45,275 bases of DNA from Flavobacteriaceae bacterium (GTDB lineage Bacteria > Bacteroidota > Bacteroidia > Flavobacteriales > Flavobacteriaceae): contig JAURCF010000003.1 in assembly GCA_030828565.1 (NCBI GenBank), positions 1-45,275 of the forward strand, in the 5' to 3' direction. Shown in pieces: positions 11,630 to 21,338 of the stretch; the stretch's first letter is position 1, and every line of letters begins with the position of its first letter. The notes below the pieces were generated by a model. That model was not told where the DNA came from. It saw nothing but the letters and a program-made list of their open reading frames with translations, and searched no databases. Made by a program: the position numbers and the translations under genes.

Positions 11630-12613
11630 TTATCCTAAAGACAACATTCTTTGAATAGAAGCACGTGCTTTGCTCATGAGCGAATCATCGAGTTGAATCT
11701 CTGGGAGTTCGTATTTCATACACAAATACAATTTTTCCAAAGTGTTTAATTTCATAAAAGCGCATTCACTACAAGCACAAGTATCGTCGTTTACAGGAGC
11801 TGGAATGAATGTTTTATGGGGCGCACGTTTTTGCATTTCATACAAAATTCCTGCTTCAGTTGCGACAATATATTCTTGGGCATCATCCGTTTCAATAAAA
11901 CCCAACAAACCCGATGTGCTTCCGATATAGTGTGCAAAATCCAACACTTGAGAATCGGATTCAGGGTGTGCAATGAATTTAGCTTCTGGATGTTTTCGGG
12001 ACAAGGCAACAATTTTATCAAACGAAAATGCTTCATGAACAATGCATGATCCTTCCCACAAGATCAAATCGCGTCCAGTTTGAGAAATCAAATAACGCCC
12101 AAGATTTTTATCCGGTGCAAAAATAATGGGTTGATCTTTGGGAATAGAATTTATCACATCAACCGCATTGCTCGAAGTACAGACAATGTCTGTCATCGCT
12201 TTAATTTCGGCGGAACAATTGATATAGGAAACCACAATTGCATCAGGATATTGGGTCTTAAAAGCAGCAAATTGATCGGGTGGACACGAATCCGCCAATG
12301 AACAACCCGCCTTCAAATCTGGCAACACTACTTTTTTGGAGGGATTGATAATTTTAGCTGTTTCTGCCATAAAATGGACACCCGCAAAGACAATCATGTC
12401 TGCATCTACCTTCTCAGCCATTTTAGCCAAATAAAGACTGTCTCCCAAATAATCGGATATGTCTTGAATCTCATCTACTTGATAATAATGAGCCAGGATA
12501 ACGGCGTTTTTTTCCTTTTTGAGTTTATTAATATCATCTATCAAATTAAGGTGTTTTGGCACGGATTTGTCCAAATACCCTTTCGAAACTAATGCTTGAA
12601 TTTCTGACATCAT
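11630..12613 (-). CDS. nadA: Quinolinate synthase A
   Basis: [25 protein letters not shown]; Cys ligands in [41 protein letters not shown]. Confidence 0.96.
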   Translation of the reverse strand: MMSEIQALVSKGYLDKSVPKHLNLIDDINKLKKEKNAVILAHYYQVDEIQDISDYLGDSLYLAKMAEKVDADMIVFAGVHFMAETAKIINPSKKVVLPDLKAGCSLADSCPPDQFAAFKTQYPDAIVVSYINCSAEIKAMTDIVCTSSNAVDVINSIPKDQPIIFAPDKNLGRYLISQTGRDLILWEGSCIVHEAFSFDKIVALSRKHPEAKFIAHPESDSQVLDFAHYIGSTSGLLGFIETDDAQEYIVATEAGILYEMQKRAPHKTFIPAPVNDDTCACSECAFMKLNTLEKLYLCMKYELPEIQLDDSLMSKARASIQRMLSLG

Positions 12614-12853
12614 GAAATACTTTTTACAAAGCTGAAACAAAGTCTAAAATTACAAATAATTGAGCAGTTAAGCTTGTATTCATTTTGAAATATTTAAGAA
12701 ATTATCTACACGTTAATTAATGTAATTTTTAAGAAATTGATAATATTTAACGAAAAAAATGGTGTGTTAATGTCGAATTCTTATTTATCAAACAACTATA
12801 CTATGATTTATCTAAAAAAATAATAGTTATATCCAAATCATTTCAAAAAGTAA

Positions 12854-12861
12854 TACTTTTG
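12854..12861 (+). promoter_or_regulatory. Bacteroidetes -7 element (TACTTTTG) for the thr leader/operon
   Basis: Exact TAnnTTTG match, 18 nt before the leader ATG; embedded in AAAAGTA-A-TACTTTT dyad. No clear TTG -33 box. Confidence 0.55.
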
Positions 12862-12879
12862 TACGTTATAAATTTTCAC

Positions 12880-12960
12880 ATGAAACACGGATTGACAGCT
12901 TTATTATCAAACTTACTCTTCGGTATGTCGACAACTATTATTACCCCTTTGGGGGTATAA
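12880..12960 (+). CDS. Putative thr operon leader peptide (26 aa): MKHGLTALLSNLLFGMSTTIITPLGV
   Basis: ATG AAA CAC GGA TTG ACA GCT TTA TTA TCA AAC TTA CTC TTC GGT ATG TCG ACA ACT ATT ATT ACC CCT TTG GGG GTA TAA; 73 nt before thrA; Thr-Thr-Ile-Ile-Thr run. Below the ORF-track length cutoff. Confidence 0.8.
   Translation: MKHGLTALLSNLLFGMSTTIITPLGV
12942..12957 (+). promoter_or_regulatory. Hairpin overlapping the end of the thr leader peptide (candidate attenuator element)
   Basis: TACCCC-TTTG-GGGGTA. Confidence 0.6.
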
Positions 12961-13033
12961 TCATTTCATATTAACCGTTTGTTTTATCTGTTTTTTTAAT
13001 TAAAAAAATCGCAATTAAATAATCCTTATTGTT

Positions 13034-15472
13034 ATGAAAGTTTTAAAGTTTGGAGGCACTTCTGTAGCGAATGCAAATAACATTGAAAAAGTACTTGACA
13101 TTATATCTTCTTACTCAGAAGACATTGTGGTGGTTGTCTCTGCTTTTAGTGGTGTTACAGACACCTTGTTACATATTGGTCGGCTTGCCGCTCAAGGTGA
13201 TGAATCCTACAAAGATTTGCTTGATGAGTTAGAAAAGAAACATCTGAGCGCTATAAAATCCTTGATTCCTGTTCAAAAACAGAGCCATGCGCTAAGCTAC
13301 GTCAAATCTGAGCTCAATAAGCTCGAGACACTTTACGAAGGAACCTATTTGGTTAATGAATTATCTCCAAAAACCGAAGCCGTTATTTCAGGATATGGCG
13401 AGCTTTTGTCTTCCTACATTATTGGGGAGTCTGCACGATCTAAAGGACTGGATGTTGTTAATAAAGATACACGTGAGTTGATTCAAACAACGCTTTTATT
13501 TGGTAAAACAGTGGTTGATTTTGATGTAACCAACGCAAACTGTTTTTCTTTTTTCAAAGAGTCAACTGCTAAAATCACATTGCTTCCTGGATTTGTGGCT
13601 TCTGACAAAGATGGAGTACCCACTACTTTGGGAAGAGGAGGATCGGACTATACTGCTGCCATTTTAGCGGGTGCTCTTCGTGTAGATGCCCTAGAAATAT
13701 GGACCGACGTAAGTGGAATGTATACTGCAAATCCAAATTTGGTCAAACAAGCAATGCCCATAAACAACATTTCGTATCAAGAAGCCATGGAACTTTCTCA
13801 TTTTGGTGCTAAGGTGTTGTATGCTCCTACTATCCATCCGGCACTTCAGCAAAATATTCCTATTTGGATAAAAAACACATTCAAACCCAACAAAACAGGG
13901 ACGTGCATCACTAATGAGAGTGATGAAGAACAAGCCGTGAAAGGGATTAGTCATATCGAAAATATTGCCCTTCTGACATTACAAGGAAGTGGAATGGTTG
14001 GGTTTCCAGGATATTCAAAACGTTTGCTTGAAGTACTTTCAAACGAAGGAATTAATATTATAATGATTACCCAAGCTTCTTCAGAACAATCCATTTGCAT
14101 TGGAATTGATAGCTCTGAATCTGAAAAAGCAAAGACACTTATCGACCAGACATTTGAATACGAAATCTCTATCAAGCGACTGGATCCAGTGAATCTTGAA
14201 AAAGATCTAGCAATTATTGCGCTTGTTGGAGATAAAATGAAAAGCCATCAAGGAATTAGCGGCAAAATGTTTAGTGCTTTGGGCAATAACAACATCAATG
14301 TTAAAGCCATTGCTCAAGGAGCGTCGGAAAAAAACATTACTGCTGTCATCAATAAAAAGGATGTTAAGAAAGCTTTGAACACATTGCATGAGCGTTTTTT
14401 TGAGGCAAATATCAAACAACTCAATTTGTTTATAACAGGTGTTGGAAACGTTGGAAGCAAATTAATCGATCAAATTCAGTCTCAAACGGATTATTTAAAA
14501 GATCATCTCAGTCTCAGCATACGAGTTGCTGGTATTTCCAACTCCAAAAAAATGGTGTTTGATGAAAAAGGTATTGATTTAACAATTTGGAAAGATCTTC
14601 TTGAAAAAGGAGAAAAAGCAGAAACTAACGCGTTTTTAAGCACCGTTAAATCAATGAACATTCGAAACAGTATATTTGTTGACAATACCGCTAGTGAAAA
14701 AATTGCACAAGTTTACGAACACTATTTGGAAAATAATATTGGGGTCGTAACTTGTAATAAAATCGCTTGCGCCGACCAATTATTGCATTACAAAAAGCTC
14801 AAAAAATTATCTAGAGATTTTGGTGTTCCTTTCTTGTTCGAGACCAATGTTGGAGCAGGACTACCCATTATCGACACGCTTAATAACTTAATTGCTTCGG
14901 GAGATAAAGTCCATACGATTCAGGCCGTATTATCGGGTAGTTTGAATTTTATTTTCAATCATTTTGACAACAAAAACTCTTTTCACGATGTTGTTTTGGA
15001 AGCTCAAAAACAAGGGTTTACTGAGCCTGATCCAAAAATTGACTTAAGCGGTGTAGATGTTGCTAGAAAAATATTAATTCTCGCAAGAGAAAGCGGCAAC
15101 GACATTGAATTGGAAGACATTGAAAACGAGTCGTTCATGCCTAAAGAGTGCTTGGAAACTGCAGACAACGATGCTTTTTTCAAATCATTAGTCACTCACA
15201 AAGCGCATTTTAATTCGATTTACGAAAAAGCATCCAAAGAAAATGCACGTATCAAATATGTGGCTCAATTTAAAGATGGAAAAGCTTCTGTTGGGCTTCA
15301 ATACATTCCTGAAGGACATGATTTTTACAATCTTGAGGGAAGTGACAATATTGTTTTATTTTATACAGATCGATATGTCAATCAACCTCTAATTGTTAAA
15401 GGTGCAGGTGCAGGAGCTGAAGTTACAGCTTCGGGTATTTTTGCTGACATCATTCGAATTGGAAAACGATAA
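13034..15472 (+). CDS. thrA: Bifunctional aspartokinase / homoserine dehydrogenase
   Basis: MKVLKFGGTSVANA, LGRGGSDYTAAILAGAL, two ACT domains, homoserine dehydrogenase FETNVGAGLPIIDTLNNLIASGD and LSGSLNFIFN. Confidence 0.97.
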   Translation: MKVLKFGGTSVANANNIEKVLDIISSYSEDIVVVVSAFSGVTDTLLHIGRLAAQGDESYKDLLDELEKKHLSAIKSLIPVQKQSHALSYVKSELNKLETLYEGTYLVNELSPKTEAVISGYGELLSSYIIGESARSKGLDVVNKDTRELIQTTLLFGKTVVDFDVTNANCFSFFKESTAKITLLPGFVASDKDGVPTTLGRGGSDYTAAILAGALRVDALEIWTDVSGMYTANPNLVKQAMPINNISYQEAMELSHFGAKVLYAPTIHPALQQNIPIWIKNTFKPNKTGTCITNESDEEQAVKGISHIENIALLTLQGSGMVGFPGYSKRLLEVLSNEGINIIMITQASSEQSICIGIDSSESEKAKTLIDQTFEYEISIKRLDPVNLEKDLAIIALVGDKMKSHQGISGKMFSALGNNNINVKAIAQGASEKNITAVINKKDVKKALNTLHERFFEANIKQLNLFITGVGNVGSKLIDQIQSQTDYLKDHLSLSIRVAGISNSKKMVFDEKGIDLTIWKDLLEKGEKAETNAFLSTVKSMNIRNSIFVDNTASEKIAQVYEHYLENNIGVVTCNKIACADQLLHYKKLKKLSRDFGVPFLFETNVGAGLPIIDTLNNLIASGDKVHTIQAVLSGSLNFIFNHFDNKNSFHDVVLEAQKQGFTEPDPKIDLSGVDVARKILILARESGNDIELEDIENESFMPKECLETADNDAFFKSLVTHKAHFNSIYEKASKENARIKYVAQFKDGKASVGLQYIPEGHDFYNLEGSDNIVLFYTDRYVNQPLIVKGAGAGAEVTASGIFADIIRIGKR

Positions 15473-15475
15473 TCT

Positions 15476-16405
15476 ATGAAAGAAGTTAGGATTTTTTCAC
15501 CTGCCAGTATTGCAAACATATCCTGCGGATTTGATGTGTTAGGCATGTGCTTGGATAACGTAGGTGATGAAATGGTAATTCGAAAATCCAATAAGAAAGG
15601 AATACAAATTATCAAAATAACAGGACAAGAACTTCCTCTAGAAACCTCTCAAAATGTGGCTGGAGTAGCAGGCCTTGCTTTGCTGGATGATTTGGGAGGA
15701 GAACATGGTTTTGAAATTGAAATATACAAGAAAATAAAAGCTGGAAGTGGAATAGGCAGTAGTGCTGCTAGTTCTGCAGGCGCAGTTGCAGGCATCAATT
15801 TTCTATTAGGAAATCCTTACACAAATAAGGAACTGATTCGGTTTGCCATGGAAGGAGAACGTCTTGCTAGCGGAACAGCTCATGCCGATAACGTAGCGCC
15901 AGTATTGTTAGGCGGGTTTACATTGGTTAGAGATTGTGCAACTTTGGATATTATAAAGCTCAATACACCGCTTGAAATTGCTGCATCAGTAATTCATCCA
16001 CAAATTGAAGTCAAAACGTCAGACGCTCGAGCTCTTTTGAAAAAGAAAATTCCTCTAAAAAAAGCTATTACACAATGGGCAAACCTAGGGGCTTTGGTTA
16101 GCGGACTATACGAAGAGGATTACGAGCTAATTAGTCGTTCGTTGGAAGATGTAATCGTCGAACCCATACGCTCCATTCTCATACCTGATTTTGACGCTCT
16201 AAAAGAAGGCTGCAAGAAAGCGGGGGCTCTTGGAAGTGGAATTTCAGGCTCTGGACCTTCAGTATTTGCTTTGAGCAAAGGAATATTTACAGCTCACAAA
16301 GTTGCGGAGGCTATGAAAGCTATTTATCAAAAAACAGGTATTGAATTTGATACTCATGTATCTACTTTAAATTATGAAGGAATTAAAATTCTTGAATACA
16401 AATAA
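15476..16405 (+). CDS. thrB: Homoserine kinase
   Basis: GHMP kinase motif AGSGIGSSAASSAGAVAGIN; KAGALGSGISGSGPSVFAL; position between thrA and thrC. Confidence 0.96.
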   Translation: MKEVRIFSPASIANISCGFDVLGMCLDNVGDEMVIRKSNKKGIQIIKITGQELPLETSQNVAGVAGLALLDDLGGEHGFEIEIYKKIKAGSGIGSSAASSAGAVAGINFLLGNPYTNKELIRFAMEGERLASGTAHADNVAPVLLGGFTLVRDCATLDIIKLNTPLEIAASVIHPQIEVKTSDARALLKKKIPLKKAITQWANLGALVSGLYEEDYELISRSLEDVIVEPIRSILIPDFDALKEGCKKAGALGSGISGSGPSVFALSKGIFTAHKVAEAMKAIYQKTGIEFDTHVSTLNYEGIKILEYK

Positions 16406-16413
16406 ATTTTAGA

Positions 16414-17736
16414 ATGAATTATTTTAGTCTCAACAATAACGCTCCTAAAGTCAAATTCAAAGAAGCTGTCATTCGAGGATTGGCTCCCGATAGAGGATTG
16501 TATTTTCCTGAAGAAATCACTCCCTTATCGTCCGACTTTATTGACAATATTGAGTCCTATTCGAATGAAGAAATTGCCTACAAAGTCATCCAGCCATTTG
16601 TGGGAAATGAAATTCCAGAAAAGGAATTGAAAAAAATCATTGACGAAACTTTATGCTTTGATTTTCCAGTTATAGAAATCGAAGACAATGTTGCAACTCT
16701 CGAACTCTTTCAAGGGCCTACAATGGCTTTCAAGGACGTTGGAGCGCGATTCATGGCGCGTTGTTTAGGGTATTTCAACTCAAAAAACAAAAATAATGAG
16801 GAAATCACTGTTTTGGTAGCCACTTCTGGAGACACTGGAGGAGCAGTTGCTAGTGGTTTTTTGGGAGTAAAAGGCATCAAAGTTGTGATATTATATCCTA
16901 GTGGAAAAGTGAGTGATATTCAAGAAAAACAACTTACTACCAATGGGCAAAATGTAAGCGCACTAGAGGTTAATGGCGTATTTGATGATTGTCAAGAAAT
17001 GGTAAAAACCGCTTTTTTGGATCAGGAGTTAAAAGACAATATGAAACTTACCTCTGCCAATTCAATCAATATTGCTCGTTGGTTGCCTCAAATGTTTTAT
17101 TTCTTTTTTGCTTACAAAACCCTAAAAAAACAAGGGATTGATAAAAAATTAGTGTTTTCAACTCCTAGTGGAAATTTTGGAAATGTGTGTGCAGGGCTCA
17201 TGGCACATCAATTAGGGTTGCCTATTTTTCATTTTGTAGCCAGTACAAATATCAACGATACAGTCCCCAAATATATGGAAGCCGGTGTTTATGAACCAAA
17301 GCCTTCTAAAGAAACTATATCAAATGCCATGGACGTTGGAAATCCGAGCAACTTTATTCGAATTCAAAAAATCGTCAATAACGACCTATACAAGCTGAAA
17401 AAAACATTTTCTTCTTACAGTTTTACTGATAAAGAAACAAGAAAAGCAATTAGCACCATTAGAAACTTGAACGGAAAATACATTGCCGATCCACACGGAG
17501 CTGTTGGTTATTTGGGGTTGAAAAAGTTTATGGAAACTAACGATCAAGTTTTTGGAGTTTTTCTTGAAACAGCGCATCCCATTAAGTTTAGAGACACTGT
17601 CGAGCAGCAACTTGGATTGACATTGGATATACCCTCTCAAATTGAGGCCATTCTCGACAAAGAAAAGGAAAGTTTTGTCATTGAAGATTATCTAGAGTTA
17701 AAGTCCTATTTGCTTAATAGACAACTCAAAGCTTAG
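16414..17736 (+). CDS. thrC: Threonine synthase
   Basis: PLP lysine region LFQGPTMAFKDVGARFMAR; VATSGDTGGAVASGF; STPSGNFGNVCAG. Confidence 0.96.
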   Translation: MNYFSLNNNAPKVKFKEAVIRGLAPDRGLYFPEEITPLSSDFIDNIESYSNEEIAYKVIQPFVGNEIPEKELKKIIDETLCFDFPVIEIEDNVATLELFQGPTMAFKDVGARFMARCLGYFNSKNKNNEEITVLVATSGDTGGAVASGFLGVKGIKVVILYPSGKVSDIQEKQLTTNGQNVSALEVNGVFDDCQEMVKTAFLDQELKDNMKLTSANSINIARWLPQMFYFFFAYKTLKKQGIDKKLVFSTPSGNFGNVCAGLMAHQLGLPIFHFVASTNINDTVPKYMEAGVYEPKPSKETISNAMDVGNPSNFIRIQKIVNNDLYKLKKTFSSYSFTDKETRKAISTIRNLNGKYIADPHGAVGYLGLKKFMETNDQVFGVFLETAHPIKFRDTVEQQLGLTLDIPSQIEAILDKEKESFVIEDYLELKSYLLNRQLKA

Positions 17737-19321
17737 GAAGTTCAAACTGGTTAAGGGGACTGGGTTGTTTCATTAGGTTTTCAATCTCCTCAATGGTTCG
17801 CGGTGCCATTGCTGACAAATTGACTGGACCCTCCTCAGTTACTAAAATATCATCTTCAATACGAACGGCTATTCCCCACCATTTTGGATCGCACTCGCTA
17901 TTTTCAGGAATGTAAATTCCGGGTTCTACTGTAATTACTGTATTGTGCTTAAAAGCAGTGTATGTTCCTGGATCATGAACATCAAGCCCCAAGTAGTGAG
18001 AGGTTCCGTGCGGAAAATAGGTGCTTACTTCAGATGCTTGGGAAATAATTTTAAGCTTCAACAATCCTTTTGCTATAACCTCACGCGCAACGCTCCCTGG
18101 GCTGCCAAAGGGAGCTCCCACTATAGCTGCACGAATACCCGCTTCTTGAGCATCAAACACCAACTGGTAAATGATTCGCTGTTCGGGTGAAAACACGCCA
18201 TTGGCTGGAATGGTTCGCGTAACATCGGCCGTATAACCACCGTACTCGGCACCCAAATCCATCAATACCAAATCATCTCCTATCCGAGGCTTGTCGTTTT
18301 GAATATAATGAAGAATGCACCCATTGCTTCCTCCACCAACAATGGAAGGATATCCCTCAAAGGCCGCACCGTATTTTTTGTAAACAAATTCATGAATTCC
18401 TTGAATTTCTGTTTCTGAAAGTTCAGGATGCATCGCTTTCATAACCTCTTGTTGGGCAATTGATGATATTCGTATAGCTTTTTTAAGGAGTACCAGCTCT
18501 TCTTCCGTTTTTACTTCTCTAAGACGGCTCATAATTTCGGGCAAAGTCACCGCGTCCAAATTGATAGATGCCGCTTTTGTGGTAATTTTTTGTTTCAATT
18601 CCAAACGAGTTGACTCGGAAGTGGTTTCATGAAAAGCGCTTATTAAAACATCTTCTTTTAAAGTGGGATTGTATTTGATGGTTCTTCCTAAAGTCTGGGC
18701 TACATTAGCCATGTTTTCAATTTCTGTGCTTTTTATAAGCTCATATACCTGCTGTATGGATGCATCGAAGTCCTCTGGGTAAGCCGCTTTTTTCTTAAAC
18801 TGTTGAATCAAATCATACAAGTCAGATGAATTGCTAAAATTGCGAACATCGTTTTTAAAATCAAAAAATAAAACTTTATCAAAATTTTTAAAATCAATAG
18901 TTGCTGTATTGAATTCTGAATTTGGAAAAACTTCTTGAATACCAAGATGCTTTTTAACTCCTTCCACTCCTAATCTTTTTCCATTCCATTGTTCGGCCAA
19001 AGGATTTCGGGGTTGAACAAAAATCATTTCATCAGCGTCCGACACATCGGAAGAAAAAAGCAACAATATTGCATGGGGCTCTTTATAACCTGTTAAATAA
19101 TAAAAGTTAGGATCTTGATGGTAATGATAATCAACATCGTTGGAACGATTTCTTGTAGGATTTGTAAAAAAAACGGCTACGCTGTTGCTCGGAAGCATAG
19201 CACGAACTTCATTTCTTCTGTTTTTATGGAATTCTTTTGACAAAAACCCATGAGAAGAAGATTGGGAGCTTACACTATGAATCACTAAAAATATTAGTAG
19301 GGATATACATTTTTTAAACAT
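17726..19321 (-). CDS. Secreted aminopeptidase P family protein (M24B, Xaa-Pro aminopeptidase)
   Basis: Signal peptide MFKKCISLLIFLVIHSVSSQ; metal-binding DLGAEYGGYTADVTRT, FPHGTSHYLGLDVHD, VEPGIYIPE. Confidence 0.93.
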   Translation of the reverse strand: MFKKCISLLIFLVIHSVSSQSSSHGFLSKEFHKNRRNEVRAMLPSNSVAVFFTNPTRNRSNDVDYHYHQDPNFYYLTGYKEPHAILLLFSSDVSDADEMIFVQPRNPLAEQWNGKRLGVEGVKKHLGIQEVFPNSEFNTATIDFKNFDKVLFFDFKNDVRNFSNSSDLYDLIQQFKKKAAYPEDFDASIQQVYELIKSTEIENMANVAQTLGRTIKYNPTLKEDVLISAFHETTSESTRLELKQKITTKAASINLDAVTLPEIMSRLREVKTEEELVLLKKAIRISSIAQQEVMKAMHPELSETEIQGIHEFVYKKYGAAFEGYPSIVGGGSNGCILHYIQNDKPRIGDDLVLMDLGAEYGGYTADVTRTIPANGVFSPEQRIIYQLVFDAQEAGIRAAIVGAPFGSPGSVAREVIAKGLLKLKIISQASEVSTYFPHGTSHYLGLDVHDPGTYTAFKHNTVITVEPGIYIPENSECDPKWWGIAVRIEDDILVTEEGPVNLSAMAPRTIEEIENLMKQPSPLNQFELPKL

Positions 19322-19336
19322 GATTCTAAATTTAGA

Positions 19337-19366
19337 TTGAAAAATACTAAAAATTGTCGAATTTTG
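19337..19366 (+). promoter_or_regulatory. Candidate promoter of gcvT: TTG-N19-GAATTTTG
   Basis: -33 TTG at 19337, near-consensus -7 at 19359-19366; ATG 19383. Confidence 0.4.
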
Positions 19367-19382
19367 ATTAAAATTAGATTCT

Positions 19383-20465
19383 ATGAAAAAAACTGCCTTA
19401 ACACACGTTCATGAACAGCTAGGTGCTAAAATGGTTGATTTTGCGAATTTCCTAATGCCTGTTCAATACGATGGAATCAATTCTGAACATGAAGCAGTTC
19501 GAAATGCTGTAGGAGTTTTTGATGTGTCTCATATGGGAGAATTCATTTGTTCCGGACCCCATGCGCTGGATCTGATACAACGTATTACTACCAATGATGC
19601 TTCAAAACTAAGGATTGGTGAGGCTCAATATAGCTGCATGACAAATCGTGAAGGTGGAATTATAGACGATTTGATTGTTTACAGAACACAAGAGTCCAAA
19701 TATATGCTAGTAGTTAATGCTGCTAATATCGAAAAAGATTGGAATTGGATTCAGTCGAACAACCCTAAAAATGCAACTCTCAAAAACGACTCTGATTCTA
19801 TAGCCTTGTTGGCCGTCCAAGGCCCCAAAGCAACAGAAGTAGTTCAAAAACTTACTGATATTGATGTATCTAAAATAAAATTCTACACCTTTCAAATGGG
19901 AACCCTAGCAGGAATTCAAGATGTGCTAATTTCTGCCACTGGATATACAGGCTCGGGTGGATTTGAATTGTACTGTTCTAACAAAGATGTTGAGGCGTTA
20001 TGGAAAGCACTCTTTGAAGCTGGAAATGAATTTGAAATTCAGCCAATTGGTTTGGCAGCCAGAGATACGCTGCGTTTGGAAATGGGCTATTGTTTGTACG
20101 GAAACGATATTGACGATCAAACTTCTCCTATTGAAGCGGGACTAGGATGGATTACTAAATTCACCAAGTCTTTTGTAAATGCTGACTTCTTAAAATTGCA
20201 AAAGGAAAATGGTGTTCAAAAAAAATTAGTGGGATTTACCATGCAGGAACGTCCTATCCCAAGAAAAGGATACGAGATTGTTGACAGCGAAGGTTTAAAC
20301 ATTGGAATAGTAACCTCAGGAACCATGTCGCCATCTTTAGGAATTGGAATTGGAATGGGGTATGTGGCTATAAATCATAGTTTTCCAAAATCGGAAATCT
20401 ACATTCAAATACGCAAAAAAAGAATTGCTGCTAAAGTCACTACTTTTCCATTTTACAAACCTTAA
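19383..20465 (+). CDS. gcvT: Glycine cleavage system aminomethyltransferase (T protein)
   Basis: FDVSHMGEF, TNREGGIIDDLIVYR, ARDTLRLEMGYCLYGNDI. Confidence 0.96.
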   Translation: MKKTALTHVHEQLGAKMVDFANFLMPVQYDGINSEHEAVRNAVGVFDVSHMGEFICSGPHALDLIQRITTNDASKLRIGEAQYSCMTNREGGIIDDLIVYRTQESKYMLVVNAANIEKDWNWIQSNNPKNATLKNDSDSIALLAVQGPKATEVVQKLTDIDVSKIKFYTFQMGTLAGIQDVLISATGYTGSGGFELYCSNKDVEALWKALFEAGNEFEIQPIGLAARDTLRLEMGYCLYGNDIDDQTSPIEAGLGWITKFTKSFVNADFLKLQKENGVQKKLVGFTMQERPIPRKGYEIVDSEGLNIGIVTSGTMSPSLGIGIGMGYVAINHSFPKSEIYIQIRKKRIAAKVTTFPFYKP

Positions 20466-20468
20466 CCA

Positions 20469-21284
20469 ATGAATAAAGTCCTCATTTTTGGTGCAAGTGG
20501 GTATTTGGGAAATGTCCTCTACAGAGAGCTTTCGCCCTATTTTGATGTGTATGGCACTTATTTTTCAAACGTTAAATTCAAAAAAAATCAACGCTTCTTT
20601 AATTACAATTTTGAAACAGAGGGACCAGAAAAAATTCTAAAGAAAGTCAAACCCAATATTATTATTTGCTCATTGCGAGGAAACTTTGAAGATCAAATTG
20701 ATTTTCACCTATATATTGCCGATTACACCAAAGAACAAAATTGTAAAATAATATTTTTATCCTCTGCTAATGTCTTTGATGTATTTACAAATTATCCCAG
20801 CTATGAGTTCGATAAAACACTTTCGGAGAGCATTTTTGGGAGATTGAAAATTAAAATTGAGAATCGGATTATGAAGTTGCCCAAAAAACAATGGATTATT
20901 GCACGAATTCCAATGGTATTTGGTCCCAATTCACCGAGAATAAAAGAATTGAAATTACACATCAATCAAAAAATTCCGTTTGAAGTATTCCCAAAGCTTA
21001 TTGTAAATGTAACCAGCGATTCGATGTTGTCAAGGCAAATCCACTATTTGATTAATCGAAAAAAAACGGGTATTTTTCATTTGGGAAGTAAGGATTTGAT
21101 TCATCACGATGAGTTTTTTAGCCTCCTAGCCAATGAGTTAACTGACAAATCTCCTATTTTCAAACAAGTGTATACAACAAATCACGACCGGTATTTGGCG
21201 CTTCTACAAAGAGACAATTCATTGCCCAAATACCTGCAAATATCACACTCCAAAGTTCTTGAAGACATTTTTTTGAACACCTAA
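20469..21284 (+). CDS. NAD-dependent epimerase / RmlD-like sugar nucleotide-binding protein
   Basis: N-terminal Rossmann motif VLIFGASGYLGNVLYREL; IIFLSSANVFD. Confidence 0.75.
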   Translation: MNKVLIFGASGYLGNVLYRELSPYFDVYGTYFSNVKFKKNQRFFNYNFETEGPEKILKKVKPNIIICSLRGNFEDQIDFHLYIADYTKEQNCKIIFLSSANVFDVFTNYPSYEFDKTLSESIFGRLKIKIENRIMKLPKKQWIIARIPMVFGPNSPRIKELKLHINQKIPFEVFPKLIVNVTSDSMLSRQIHYLINRKKTGIFHLGSKDLIHHDEFFSLLANELTDKSPIFKQVYTTNHDRYLALLQRDNSLPKYLQISHSKVLEDIFLNT

Positions 21285-21288
21285 AAAA

Positions 21289-21319
21289 TTGTAATGTTTT
21301 GATCAATCGCTTATATTTG
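21289..21319 (+). promoter_or_regulatory. Bacteroidetes promoter of yebC: TTG-N20-TATATTTG
   Basis: TTG 21289-21291, TATATTTG 21312-21319 (exact TAnnTTTG); ATG 21339. Confidence 0.7.
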
Positions 21320-21338
21320 TGGAATAACATTTAATAGT

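Noticed and set aside
12614-12660. nadA -7 element TAGACTTTG
   Set aside because: Spacing within the box is one base too long for TAnnTTTG and no good -33 partner was found.
19322-19382. Glycine riboswitch upstream of gcvT
   Set aside because: Only 61 nt separate gcvT from the divergent aminopeptidase gene, too short for a glycine aptamer plus promoter.
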